This document shows, in pieces, positions 46,334 to 54,797 of a stretch of 64,000 nt of DNA; positions within the stretch are counted from its first letter, which is position 1, and each line of letters opens with the position of its first letter. This DNA comes from DASQHL01 sp963843685. Lineage in GTDB: Bacteria > Chloroflexota > Dehalococcoidia > DSTF01 > JACRBR01. The DNA lies in NCBI GenBank assembly GCA_963843685.1, contig CAWJLO010000008.1:124001-188000 (forward strand), given 5' to 3'. The position numbers and the translations under genes are program-made. The notes under the pieces were generated by a model, which did not search any database, was not told where the DNA came from, and saw only the letters and a list, made by a program, of their open reading frames with translations.

Positions 46334-46921
46334 TCACCCGGAGACCGATCGTAACCCGTCGATGTCGTACGACATGATCAACATGTCGTGCGTCCGCCCC
46401 TCGTGATCCACCACGTGGTCCGCCAGCAGCGCCTCCGGCCGGAACCCGATCCGCTCGAACGTCGCCCGCGCACCCTTCTGGTCCGACGTCATCTGCGCCG
46501 TGATCTTCTTCAGCCCCAGCTCCTGCGCGATCGTGAAGATCTCCTCCACCAGCCGCGCACCCAGCCGGATCCCCCGGTACCCCGTCCCCACGATCGTCCG
46601 GATCTCCCCCACGTGGCGCGTCCACAGCACCTCGTCGTGGTGCAGACTCGCCCACCCCGCCAGCTTCTCGCCGTCGTACGCCAGCACCGTCACCGTCCGC
46701 CCCGCCTCGACGTTCCGCACCCAGTCGTCGACCTTCCGCGGGTCCGTGATGTCCATCCGCAGGAACAGCACGTCCACCTGCGGCAGCGACTTCGCCAGCT
46801 CCACGATCTCGTCCCGGTTCGCCGCCGTCATCAGCCGCAGGTCGAACACCTTGCCGTTGTCCAGCCGCGCCTGCCGGGGATAGAGCCGCTTGAAGCTCGG
46901 TGCCTGTACGTCCGTCGTCAT
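46334..46921 (-). CDS. GNAT-family acetyltransferase
   Basis: A 195-residue N-acetyltransferase. Acetyl-CoA loop RGIRLGARLVEEIF and the later MTSDQKGARATFERIGFRP match GNAT; the N-terminus DVLFLRMDITDPRKVDDWV is shared with the PHA-locus GNAT (29016-29621). GGAGGG lies four bases before the ATG. It is the intact member of a tandem pair. The substrate is unknown; the closing block EALLADHVVDHEG recurs in the other two, so they form one subfamily. Confidence 0.85.
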   Translation of the reverse strand: MTTDVQAPSFKRLYPRQARLDNGKVFDLRLMTAANRDEIVELAKSLPQVDVLFLRMDITDPRKVDDWVRNVEAGRTVTVLAYDGEKLAGWASLHHDEVLWTRHVGEIRTIVGTGYRGIRLGARLVEEIFTIAQELGLKKITAQMTSDQKGARATFERIGFRPEALLADHVVDHEGRTHDMLIMSYDIDGLRSVSG

Positions 46922-46927
46922 CGTTCC
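46353..46927. repeat. Tandem duplication, right unit
   Basis: Right-hand copy of the ~570-bp unit at 45717-46287, with the full-length GNAT gene. The unit begins AACCCGTCGATG in both copies. Confidence 0.85.
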
Positions 46928-47122
46928 CTCCAGTCCCCCGCGCGACATCGCCGCGAGGACACCACCCAGCCCGGGGGCCCGATCGTATCACAGCCGTCCC
47001 CGAAACGGCAGACGGCAGCGAAGACGTCGCTCTCGCCTCTCGCCTCCAGCCTCCGCCCGGCCGGCCCCCCGGTTGCCGGGACACGACGCCGTATGCATAA
47101 AGTGGTAGCGGAGGATCTACCG

Positions 47123-47569
47123 ATGCTCGACACGCGCCAATCCACCAACGGCATGCCCCAGGACGACAACCTCGACGCCTGGAACGCCCGCATGAGCGGC
47201 ACCATCGGCCAGTCCGTCCCCATGCGCATCGAGCACGTCTCGAAGGACCGCGTCGTCGTCACCCACGAGGTGACGCCCCGCTCACATCAGCCCTCCGGCA
47301 TCCTCCACGGCGGCGTCTCCCTCGTCCTCGCCGAGAGCGCCGCATCGATCGGCGCCAACCGCAACGCCCCCGCCGGCATGGTCGCCGTCGGCCAGGAGAT
47401 CAACGCCAACCACCTCCGCCCCAAGCGCGACGGCACCCTCACCGCCACCGCCACCCCCGCCCACGTCGGCCGCACCAGCCAGGTCTGGACCGTCGAGATC
47501 CGCGACGAAGCCGGCAAGCTCATCTGCATCTCCCGCTGCACCCTCGCCCACATCCCCAACCCCGCCTGA
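47123..47569 (+). CDS. Hotdog-fold thioesterase (PaaI family)
   Basis: A 148-residue protein that hydrolyses acyl-CoA or aromatic CoA thioesters. The family motif HGGVSLVLAESAAS lies near residues 67-80 and is preceded by HQPSGIL. EINANHLRPKRDGTLTATAT is the typical central strand region. The ATG has GGAGG eight bases upstream; an earlier ATG at 47093 is also open. It adds to the CoA-thioester theme of the window. Confidence 0.85.
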   Translation: MLDTRQSTNGMPQDDNLDAWNARMSGTIGQSVPMRIEHVSKDRVVVTHEVTPRSHQPSGILHGGVSLVLAESAASIGANRNAPAGMVAVGQEINANHLRPKRDGTLTATATPAHVGRTSQVWTVEIRDEAGKLICISRCTLAHIPNPA

Positions 47570-47601
47570 CAGCAGCAGTCGCGCCGCGCCCTCCGCGTGC
47601 C

Positions 47602-49032
47602 TCAGCGCGAAGACAGCTCCAGCCGGCATCGGAACCGCTCGGCCTCCGCGGACCGCGCGCCCTGGCTCTCCACCTCGAACCCGATGGCCCGAAGGAAGCC
47701 CACCGCGTCCGCGTCGCTTTCGGCCTCGAGCGCGCGCAGCCCCAACTCCTCACACGCCCCGAAGACCAGTGACGTGGCGTAGCCCTGCCTCCGCCACTCG
47801 GGCAGGACGGCCAGTGCGGTGATCGTCGCCTCGTCTCGACCCTTCGATTCCAGCCCGATGCACGCGATCGGCGTCCCCGGCGGCGGCGTCAAGGCCTCCC
47901 ACGACTTCTCGACCACCACCCCGAAGAGCCAGGTTCCCGCACTCCGGTACCGGCTGGCGATCCCGCCCACCTCAATCTCGTCACCCTCTCCGGAGACGAT
48001 CTCGAGCAGGGACCGCACCGCCGGTTCATCGAGCCGCGGCCGCAAGTCGACCGGCCGCCCCGCCATGGCCATCATCCATCCCGGCCGGTGCTGCCTCTCG
48101 AGCGACGGGTGACGTCCGGGCAGAAGTTGGCCCACCACCGCCGCGTAAACCGAAGCACCTCGGTCGCCGTTGGTGAACACGACCACGCCCTGGCCGTCTG
48201 CTGGCCGCCCGATGACGAAGTTCTTGTACCCGGGGTCGTTGCCCCACTGCCAGATCGCCCGGCTAGCAGGCCCGCGCTCGATGCCCCATCCGAGCCCCCA
48301 CGCCAACTCGTCGTCGATCCGCGCTTGGGGCTCGAACATCGCGTGACAGTGCGAGAGGGAGTGCACCACGAACCGGGCATAGTCGGGCGCGGTCGTGAAC
48401 ATCCCGCCGGCCGCCGCCTTCCACTGGGGCGGACGGAACGGCAACCTCGGCGTGCCCTCGCGGTCGTGGCCCTTCGCGATCCGTGGCTCGTCCGTGGCCA
48501 GCCTGACGAAGCTCGAGTCGTTCATGCCGAGCGGCCGGAACACCGCGTCCGCCATATACCGATCGATGCCGACGCCTACCAGGTGCTCGACCACCCGCTG
48601 CAGGTACGAAAACCCCTCGCCCGAATACCCCCACATCTTCCCCGGCGACCATCGCAGGAACAACGGTCGGTCGTGCCTCCAGTTTGGGAAGCCGGTCGTG
48701 TGGCAAAGCACCATGCGCGCCGTGATCGACGCCGCCCGCTCGTCCTCGGAGAAGTACGACTCCGCCCCGTACTCGCTCAACGGCCGGTCCAGCTCGAGCG
48801 CGCCCGCGTCGACGAGGGCCATCACGCCCGTCGCGAAGACCGGCTTGCTCAGCGACGCCGCGGCAAACACCGTCCTGTCGTCGACCGGCCCGCTGCCGTC
48901 GCCGCGAGTGCCCGCTGTCACCACCTGCGCCTCACCGTGCGCGTCAACGATCCCCACCGCCGCGCCCGGGACGCCGTGCTGCTCGAGCAGCTCAGCAACG
49001 ACTCCTTCGAGATCTACCGCTCGGTTGAACAC
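47602..49032 (-). CDS. Serine hydrolase (class C beta-lactamase fold) fused to a GNAT domain
   Basis: A 476-residue fusion. Residues 1-365 form a class C beta-lactamase/EstB-like hydrolase: SxxK in AASLSKPVFATGVM, YSG in GYSGEGFSYLQ (YxN altered) and HTTGF. Residues about 380-476 form a GNAT acetyltransferase: ATITALAVLPEWRRQGYAT and FGACEELGLRALEAESDADA. Such a fusion is rare. It may hydrolyse a beta-lactam or ester and acetylate the product, or be a resistance enzyme; both are inference. The start is GTG. Confidence 0.75.
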   Translation of the reverse strand: MFNRAVDLEGVVAELLEQHGVPGAAVGIVDAHGEAQVVTAGTRGDGSGPVDDRTVFAAASLSKPVFATGVMALVDAGALELDRPLSEYGAESYFSEDERAASITARMVLCHTTGFPNWRHDRPLFLRWSPGKMWGYSGEGFSYLQRVVEHLVGVGIDRYMADAVFRPLGMNDSSFVRLATDEPRIAKGHDREGTPRLPFRPPQWKAAAGGMFTTAPDYARFVVHSLSHCHAMFEPQARIDDELAWGLGWGIERGPASRAIWQWGNDPGYKNFVIGRPADGQGVVVFTNGDRGASVYAAVVGQLLPGRHPSLERQHRPGWMMAMAGRPVDLRPRLDEPAVRSLLEIVSGEGDEIEVGGIASRYRSAGTWLFGVVVEKSWEALTPPPGTPIACIGLESKGRDEATITALAVLPEWRRQGYATSLVFGACEELGLRALEAESDADAVGFLRAIGFEVESQGARSAEAERFRCRLELSSR

Positions 49033-49073
49033 AACCCCCTAACGACCAACGACTAACGACCAACCCCCAACGC

Positions 49074-50540
49074 TCACGGCCACCACAACGCCCGCGCCTG
49101 CACCCGCAGCTCCTCCCGGTGCTCCGGGTGCGCCACAGCGATCAGCTCCTCCGCCCGCTCCCGGTGGTTCTTCCCCCAGAGTCGCGCAATCCCGTACTCA
49201 GTGATCACCGTGTCCGCGTAGAACCGCGGCACCGTCACCAGCGACCCCGCGTCCATCTGCGCCACGATCCGTGACACCGCCCCGCCCATCGCCGTCGATG
49301 GCAGCAGCGTGATCGCCCGCCCGTACGGCGACATCGCACCCGCCATGTGCATCTCCGGCTGCCCGCCCGTCCCGTTGATCATCCGGCCGCCGAACACCGT
49401 CTCCGCGTTGATCTGCCCGAGCAGGTCCACCGTGATCGCGTTGTTGATCGCCACGAAATGGTCGAACTTCGTCAGCGTCCGCGGGTGCAGCACGTACTCC
49501 GGGTCGTACAGCTCGAACGCCGGATTGTCGTCGATGATGTCCAGGTCGGTCGGGTCGCAACCCGTCCACGCCGCCGCCACCGCCTTCCCGACGTGGATCT
49601 CCTTCCGCGACCCGTCGACGATCCCGTCCCGCCACATCTGCGCCAGCCCCGGCCACCCCAGCTCCGTGTGGATCCCCAGGTGCCGCCTCCCCGCGAACGC
49701 CCCCATCCGCACGATCCCCCGCGACGGCTCGCCCACCCCGATCTGGATCGTGTCGCCGTCCTCGATCAGCTCGTGCACGTACCGCGCGATCGCCTCCGTC
49801 TCCGGCACCGGCTCGCCGATCCCCAGCAGCCGCCGCACGTCGTCTGGCGCGAGCGCCGGGATGATCGCCGCGATCGCGCTCAGCATCTGCAGGTTCGGCA
49901 ACTCCTCCCCCAGCTTGATCCACCCCGCGCGACGCCCGTCGTCCTGGATAGTCGCAACTGCCTTGTCGAACTCCGCCCGCCCGAACGGCGCCGGCGTGTG
50001 CTCCACGAACTGGTCGATCTCCGAAACGTGCACGAAGACGTCGCCATGCACCGTCGACAACGTCGGGTTCACCTCCGCGATCACCATCGGGCAACGCTTC
50101 AGGTACGACCGCTGCACCCAGTGATGCATCCCGAAGTGACAGAACCCCGCCCGGTTCGGCGGCGACACCGTGCAGAACAGCACGTCCGGCACCCGCACGT
50201 CCGCGCGCTTCTGGTCGTACGCCTTCATTCCCAGCGAAAACAGGTTCGGCAGGTACGCCCCGCGGCGCTCGTCCGTTACGTGCCGCGCGTAATCGCCGAT
50301 GTACAGCTCGAACTCGATGCTGAAGTGCGTCTCGTCCGGCAGCCGCATCCACCCCGGGTCGCCCGCCGGCGCCAGCAGCCGGATCCGCACGTCCCGCAGC
50401 TCCTCCTTCCGGGCCGCCAGCGCCGGTGGCAGCGTCGCCGGCGGAAAGATCGGCACCATCACCGTGTCCCCCGACTTCACTGCCTTCACCGCCTCGCCCG
50501 GCGTCGTCAGCCGCTGCCGGTAGATCTCGCGCCAGTCCAT
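49074..50540 (-). CDS. Acetyl-CoA hydrolase/4-hydroxybutyrate CoA-transferase family protein
   Basis: A 488-residue CoA-transferase. The catalytic-Glu region reads LGIHTELGWPG, with IQIGVGEPSRGIVRMG before it and GGRMINGTGGQPEMHMAGA after it. It resembles family I 4-hydroxybutyrate and acetate CoA-transferases. Start MDWREIYRQRL (50540) has GGAGGG upstream. Ties to PHA (4-hydroxybutyryl-CoA) or to acetate uptake are possible. Confidence 0.85.
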   Translation of the reverse strand: MDWREIYRQRLTTPGEAVKAVKSGDTVMVPIFPPATLPPALAARKEELRDVRIRLLAPAGDPGWMRLPDETHFSIEFELYIGDYARHVTDERRGAYLPNLFSLGMKAYDQKRADVRVPDVLFCTVSPPNRAGFCHFGMHHWVQRSYLKRCPMVIAEVNPTLSTVHGDVFVHVSEIDQFVEHTPAPFGRAEFDKAVATIQDDGRRAGWIKLGEELPNLQMLSAIAAIIPALAPDDVRRLLGIGEPVPETEAIARYVHELIEDGDTIQIGVGEPSRGIVRMGAFAGRRHLGIHTELGWPGLAQMWRDGIVDGSRKEIHVGKAVAAAWTGCDPTDLDIIDDNPAFELYDPEYVLHPRTLTKFDHFVAINNAITVDLLGQINAETVFGGRMINGTGGQPEMHMAGAMSPYGRAITLLPSTAMGGAVSRIVAQMDAGSLVTVPRFYADTVITEYGIARLWGKNHRERAEELIAVAHPEHREELRVQARALWWP

Positions 50541-50659
50541 CGACCCTCCCATCTCGCGCCCACTCGTATCTCGCGCGATTATCCGCGACGACCCCGGTAG
50601 GCGATAGAGGCGCTCGTTGGACAGCCCGTCGCTCGGACGACGCTCAGCACTCAACGCGA

Positions 50660-50725
50660 AGCAGGGAGTGCAGAGAGCGCAGCGCTCTCCGCCGGGGCTG
50701 CTCCGGGGGATCTCCCCGGCAACAG
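50660..50725. repeat. Dispersed GC-rich repeat, copy 2
   Basis: The core GGAGTGCAGAGAGCGCAGCG pairs up with the same core at 20535; the following G- and C-runs differ slightly. It lies in the gap between the CoA-transferase and cyclase-like genes. Confidence 0.6.
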
Positions 50726-50750
50726 ACCTAATCTAGGAGGGCGACCGGAG

Positions 50751-50792
50751 CTCCCCTCTCCACAGGCGTGTGGAGAGGGGCCGGGGGTGAGG
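50751..50792. repeat. Dispersed palindromic repeat, third copy
   Basis: CTCCCCTCTCCAC and GTGGAGAGGGG form a perfect stem, then CCGGGGGTGAGG, the same tail as the copy at 26288. Confidence 0.7.
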
Positions 50793-50795
50793 AGC

Positions 50796-51911
50796 CTAGC
50801 TCGCCGCGGCCGCCAGGTCCTCGTTGATCGCCGCCTCCAGCAGAGCGACATTGTCGTGCTTCCCTCGCGGAAGCACCGCCCTCAGCGCCCGCACCACGAA
50901 GAGCCGCCCGCGATCGACGTATCGGGTCCGCCACGCCAGCCGCGTGCCGCCATCCTCCGCCGGGATGAACTCAAACGTCTCCAGCACCTCCCGCGCCGGC
51001 AGAAAACCGCCCTTGATCCGCACCGCCGCGCGCGTCGTGAAGTAGCTGTACGGCCGCCAGTCGATGATCTCGCGGTACGCGTGCCCGGGCCCGTGGTTGC
51101 AGTGGCTCTTCGCCCCCACCTTCGACCGCCCGCCCGCGTTCGGCGTCGACTCGTCCGGATCGATGTTGTTCAGCAGGCACGACCACCGCAGTCGCTGCAC
51201 CGGGTCGACCATGTACTGCCACACCACCGCCGGCGGATGCCGCACGTCGAAGATCGTCTCGAAGTCCGCCTCCTCCGCACCCACGTACTCGCGACGCGCC
51301 TCGCGCATCTCGCGCACCACCGGCGCCAGGTCGTGCACTCCGCCCGACGTCTCCCCGAACGACTCGTACGTCTCCGAGTGCCGCGGCAGCACGAACGCCG
51401 GCGGCAGCCGCTGCAGGCACGCATCCGTGAAGAACGCGTACGCCCCGATCCCCGTCCGCTCGGTGATCCCGTTCTTCAGCAGCCGGTGCACCAGGATCAC
51501 GTCCGGCCCCGCGAGGTCCTCGACGCTCCCGTCGCGCTGGATCACGTACGTCCCGAAGTGCGCGACGAACTTCAGGTCCAGCGTGCCGATCGAAGCGCAC
51601 GCCGCGCACTTGCACGTCGCCCATTGCCCCATGTTGAACAGCAGGTTCTGGAACTCGAAGTAGCACACCTCCAGCGCCTCGACCAGCCGCTCGCCGCTGG
51701 AGAACGTCCGCGCGTCCGCGTAGCAGAACACCGCATCGCCCTCCAGCTTCACGAACCGCAGCGGCGGCGACAGCCGCGCCCGGATCAGCGCCGTGCACTC
51801 TTCGATGATCCCTTGCGCGTGCTCCAGCTCCGTCCCCGTCAGGAACGCCGTGTAGCCGGCGATGTCCGCGATAACCAGGTAGCCTTCGCGCGACCGCCGC
51901 TCCTCTTCCAA
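50796..51911 (-). CDS. DUF2652 cyclase-like plus SRPBCC protein
   Basis: A 371-residue protein. The first 200 residues show a class III cyclase-like layout: metal Asp in LVIADIAGYTAFLTG and in KLEGDAVFCYADA, as in DUF2652 proteins. WATCKCAACASIGTLDLK is the conserved Cys block of that family. Residues about 215-360 are an SRPBCC domain (VRHPPAVVWQYMVDP, WRPYSYFTTRAAVRIKG). Cyclase activity is unproven. It is 23 bp downstream of the fucosidase gene on the same strand. Confidence 0.75.
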   Translation of the reverse strand: MEEERRSREGYLVIADIAGYTAFLTGTELEHAQGIIEECTALIRARLSPPLRFVKLEGDAVFCYADARTFSSGERLVEALEVCYFEFQNLLFNMGQWATCKCAACASIGTLDLKFVAHFGTYVIQRDGSVEDLAGPDVILVHRLLKNGITERTGIGAYAFFTDACLQRLPPAFVLPRHSETYESFGETSGGVHDLAPVVREMREARREYVGAEEADFETIFDVRHPPAVVWQYMVDPVQRLRWSCLLNNIDPDESTPNAGGRSKVGAKSHCNHGPGHAYREIIDWRPYSYFTTRAAVRIKGGFLPAREVLETFEFIPAEDGGTRLAWRTRYVDRGRLFVVRALRAVLPRGKHDNVALLEAAINEDLAAAAS

Positions 51912-51934
51912 ACCTCTACCTCGTAATCTCGCGT

Positions 51935-53410
51935 CTAGCCGCCACTCGAAACGTGCAGCCTGATCGCCACCACAGGCACAACCGCATCCGGCGCCCGGTC
52001 CGCCGCAACCAGCGTCAGATCACCGCCGTCCTGCCGCAACTCGACCGCCCGTCCCGTCGCAACGTCCCGCGCCGTCGCCCCCTCGCCGACGCGAAGGTCC
52101 CTGATCGTCACCTTCGCCTCGCTCAGCCCGTCGAGGAAGAACGCATAGACCGTCTCGCCCTCCGCGGACGCCCGTCGCGTGAACCGCACCCTCCCGCCCG
52201 ACGTCGTCGCCCCCTCCGCGCGCTCCCACGGCCGCGTCCCGTAGATCGCCTCACCGTACGTCGCCAGCCACGCCCCCACGCCCCGCAGCAGCTCGACCTG
52301 CACCGCCGGGATCGTACCGTCCGCCATCGGCCCGACGTTCAGCAGCAGGTTCCCGTTCTTGCTCACGATGTCCACCAGCATCCGGATCAGCTCCGGCAGC
52401 TGGATGTAGTCCTCGTCCCGCTCCTCCCGGTTGAACCCGAACCCGTGCCCCATCCCGCGGCACGTCTCCCACTTCTCCGCCCGGATCCCCGGCATCACCG
52501 CGAACTCCGGCGTGCGGAAGTCCGCGTGAGGCACGCGCATCCTCCCCGACGCGCCCGCCTGCAGGATCCGCACCGCGAACGCGTTCAGCAGCGCCCGCCC
52601 CGGCCGCGTCCGCACCGCCCGGTGCAACCACACCGGCAACTGCGACCAGCGATCGTTGACCACCCCGTCCGGCACCTCGTTGTAGAAGTGCGCGAACAAC
52701 TCGAACAGGTTTGTCCGCGGTGGGTACGCGATGTCGCCCCACAGCACGGACGGCTGGTACCGCTTGATCAGCTCGCGCCAGTGCCCGAACTGGTACTTCG
52801 CGTACCCATCGTCAATCGGCCCGCCCTCACTCAGAAGCCCCACCACGTCCGTCATCGCCGACGTCGTCAACGACTGGTCGAGCGCGCTCGAGTAGTACAC
52901 CCCCATGCGCATCTCGCGCGCCCTCACCGCGTCCGCCAGCTCGCCGACGATGTCGCGCTCCATCTGGTAGCCCGCGCGCGCATAATTCGGCGTCTCGCTC
53001 GGCCACATCAGGAAGCCGTCCATGTGCTTCGTCACCATCACGACGTACTTGGCCCCGGCATCCCGAAACAGGTCCGCCCACGGCTCCGCCGCCCACCGCG
53101 CGCTCTCCTGCTTGAACTGCGCCGCGAAGTCGAAGTACGACGCATCGCCGTACGTGCGCCGATGATGCTCGTACGTCGGACTCCCCTTGATCCGGACCGA
53201 GTTCACGTACCACTCGCTGTACGGGATGTTCCGGAAGAACGAGCGATACCCCTCGTTCACCATCAGCTCATTGATGTTCCCGTGACCAAGCGGCGCATAA
53301 GCCGGCACGCTGAACGGCCCCCAGTGGATGAAGATCCCGAACTTCGCGTCGTCGTACCACGCCGGCACCTCGTGCCGACGCACTGACGCCCTCGTCGGCG
53401 CGTACGTCAC
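51935..53410 (-). CDS. Alpha-L-fucosidase (GH29)
   Basis: A 491-residue glycoside hydrolase releasing L-fucose. The GH29 opening GIFIHWGPFSVPAYAPLG and SEWYVNS are followed by KYVVMVTKHMDGF and the nucleophile region PSVLWGDIAYP (Asp near residue 223), then NGNLLLNVGPMADG. A C-terminal beta domain is present. The GTG start overlaps the cyclase stop as GTGA. No signal peptide is seen. It is translationally coupled to the hydrolase-cyclase gene upstream of it. Confidence 0.85.
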   Translation of the reverse strand: MTYAPTRASVRRHEVPAWYDDAKFGIFIHWGPFSVPAYAPLGHGNINELMVNEGYRSFFRNIPYSEWYVNSVRIKGSPTYEHHRRTYGDASYFDFAAQFKQESARWAAEPWADLFRDAGAKYVVMVTKHMDGFLMWPSETPNYARAGYQMERDIVGELADAVRAREMRMGVYYSSALDQSLTTSAMTDVVGLLSEGGPIDDGYAKYQFGHWRELIKRYQPSVLWGDIAYPPRTNLFELFAHFYNEVPDGVVNDRWSQLPVWLHRAVRTRPGRALLNAFAVRILQAGASGRMRVPHADFRTPEFAVMPGIRAEKWETCRGMGHGFGFNREERDEDYIQLPELIRMLVDIVSKNGNLLLNVGPMADGTIPAVQVELLRGVGAWLATYGEAIYGTRPWERAEGATTSGGRVRFTRRASAEGETVYAFFLDGLSEAKVTIRDLRVGEGATARDVATGRAVELRQDGGDLTLVAADRAPDAVVPVVAIRLHVSSGG

Positions 53411-54786
53411 TCCCGCCACCGCACCTCCCAGGCCCGCACCCCCTCGTCGAACCCCTTCGGCACGAACTCTCCCCGGTCGCTGAACACGAACCCCTTCCCG
53501 GAAAGCAGCCCCCGCACCGTCTCCGGCACCAGGATCTCCCCCGCCCCCGCCTTCGCCGCGATCCGCGACGCCAGGATCACCGTCGCCCCGAACAGGTCCC
53601 CCTCCTCCTCGATCGGCTCCCCCGCGTTCAACCCCACGCGGACCTCCAGGCTCTCGGTTCCAGGCTCGAGGTTCCGCGCGGCGAACGCCCGCTGCAGCGC
53701 GATCGCGCACTCCATCGCCGACGTCACGCTCCCGAACGACGCCATGAACCCGTCGCCCATCGTCTTCACTTCCGCCCCACCGTGCTCCCGCAGTAACTCC
53801 CGCGTGATCCGCTCGTGCTCCCTCAGCACCTCCCGCCCTCGCGCGTCCCCCAGCCGCTGCATCATCTCCGTGTGCCCCACGATGTCCGTGAACAACACGA
53901 TCCGCAGACCGCCGCCGCTCCCCCTCTCCCCTCGTGGGAGAGGGGGCTGGGGGGTGAGCGCCGCATCATCCCCGAGGAACGCCCGGATCGCCCGCACGCC
54001 CTCCGGCACGTCGCCCCACATTGGTATGACGCCCGGCCCCTCGATGAACGTGAGTTGCGCGCCCGGAATACCCATCGCCAGCTGCCGTGCCGTCTGGGTT
54101 GACACGTACGGACCGCGCGCGGGATTGAGCACCAGCGTCGGCACACGCACGCGCCCCATCGCCTCCGTCGCATCGTCGCGGAAGAGCACTGGGTAATAGA
54201 GCTGCGCCGCCTCGGGAAACGTGCCTTGCGCCAGCGCGCGCACCAGCACCCGCTCCAGTTCATCCTGGCCGCGCGCGACCGCCGACCGCGCCACGCTCCT
54301 AGCGAACGCCGATACGCTCGTGGAGATCAGGTCCGTGAACGCCCGCGCGTTCGCCCCTTCGTCCGCGCCAAAGTGGCTCCGCGAGTCGGCCCACGTATTC
54401 CAGAGGATCAGGTGCGAGACGAGCCCGGGATGCCCAGCGGCGAACCTGATCGCCGTAGGCCCGCCGTGGCCGGCCGCCAGCAACACGACGGGCGTCGACG
54501 GTTGCATCTCGATGATCGCCGCGAGGTCGAACGTGAGCGACTCCTCCTCAAACTCGGTGATCTCGCGCTGCGAGGAGCCCGTCCCGCGAATGTCGTAGAA
54601 CGTCATCGAGTGATCCGCGAGAAGCGCCTCGAAGCCCCCCACCGCGAGCGTGACGGGCCAATTCAGCTGGATGTGCGGCCAACCGAACCCACCACCGACC
54701 ATGATGATCGGCGGCCCCGCACCGACCACGAAGTAAGCGATGCTCACCCCATCCGAGGTCTTCGTGTACCGGATCTGCGGCTCCAC
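53407..54786 (-). CDS. Alpha/beta hydrolase-adenylate/guanylate cyclase fusion with repeat-derived linker
   Basis: A 459-residue paralogue of the protein at 38863-40194. Residues 1-275 are the alpha/beta-hydrolase domain (FYDIRGTGSSQRE, AAGHGGPTAIRFAAGHPG; no Ser at the elbow). Residues 276-289 (LTPQPPLPRGERG) are the translation of a dispersed DNA repeat. Residues 292-459 are a class III cyclase: VLFTDIVGHTEMMQRLGD and TMGDGFMASFG keep both metal Asp, with LASRIAAK for the last motif. It overlaps the fucosidase start. Confidence 0.85.
   Translation of the reverse strand: MEPQIRYTKTSDGVSIAYFVVGAGPPIIMVGGGFGWPHIQLNWPVTLAVGGFEALLADHSMTFYDIRGTGSSQREITEFEEESLTFDLAAIIEMQPSTPVVLLAAGHGGPTAIRFAAGHPGLVSHLILWNTWADSRSHFGADEGANARAFTDLISTSVSAFARSVARSAVARGQDELERVLVRALAQGTFPEAAQLYYPVLFRDDATEAMGRVRVPTLVLNPARGPYVSTQTARQLAMGIPGAQLTFIEGPGVIPMWGDVPEGVRAIRAFLGDDAALTPQPPLPRGERGSGGGLRIVLFTDIVGHTEMMQRLGDARGREVLREHERITRELLREHGGAEVKTMGDGFMASFGSVTSAMECAIALQRAFAARNLEPGTESLEVRVGLNAGEPIEEEGDLFGATVILASRIAAKAGAGEILVPETVRGLLSGKGFVFSDRGEFVPKGFDEGVRAWEVRWRE
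53920..53958. repeat. Dispersed palindromic repeat inside the cyclase fusion gene
   Basis: CCCCTCTCCC...GGGAGAGGGG and GGGGGTGAG match the other family copies. Read on the minus strand it is in frame and encodes LTPQPPLPRGERG. Confidence 0.75.
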
Positions 54787-54797
54787 GACGGGCTCCC

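Noticed and set aside
45717..46927. Tandem duplication as an insertion sequence or composite element
   Set aside because: There is no transposase and no terminal inverted repeats; both units encode only the GNAT protein.
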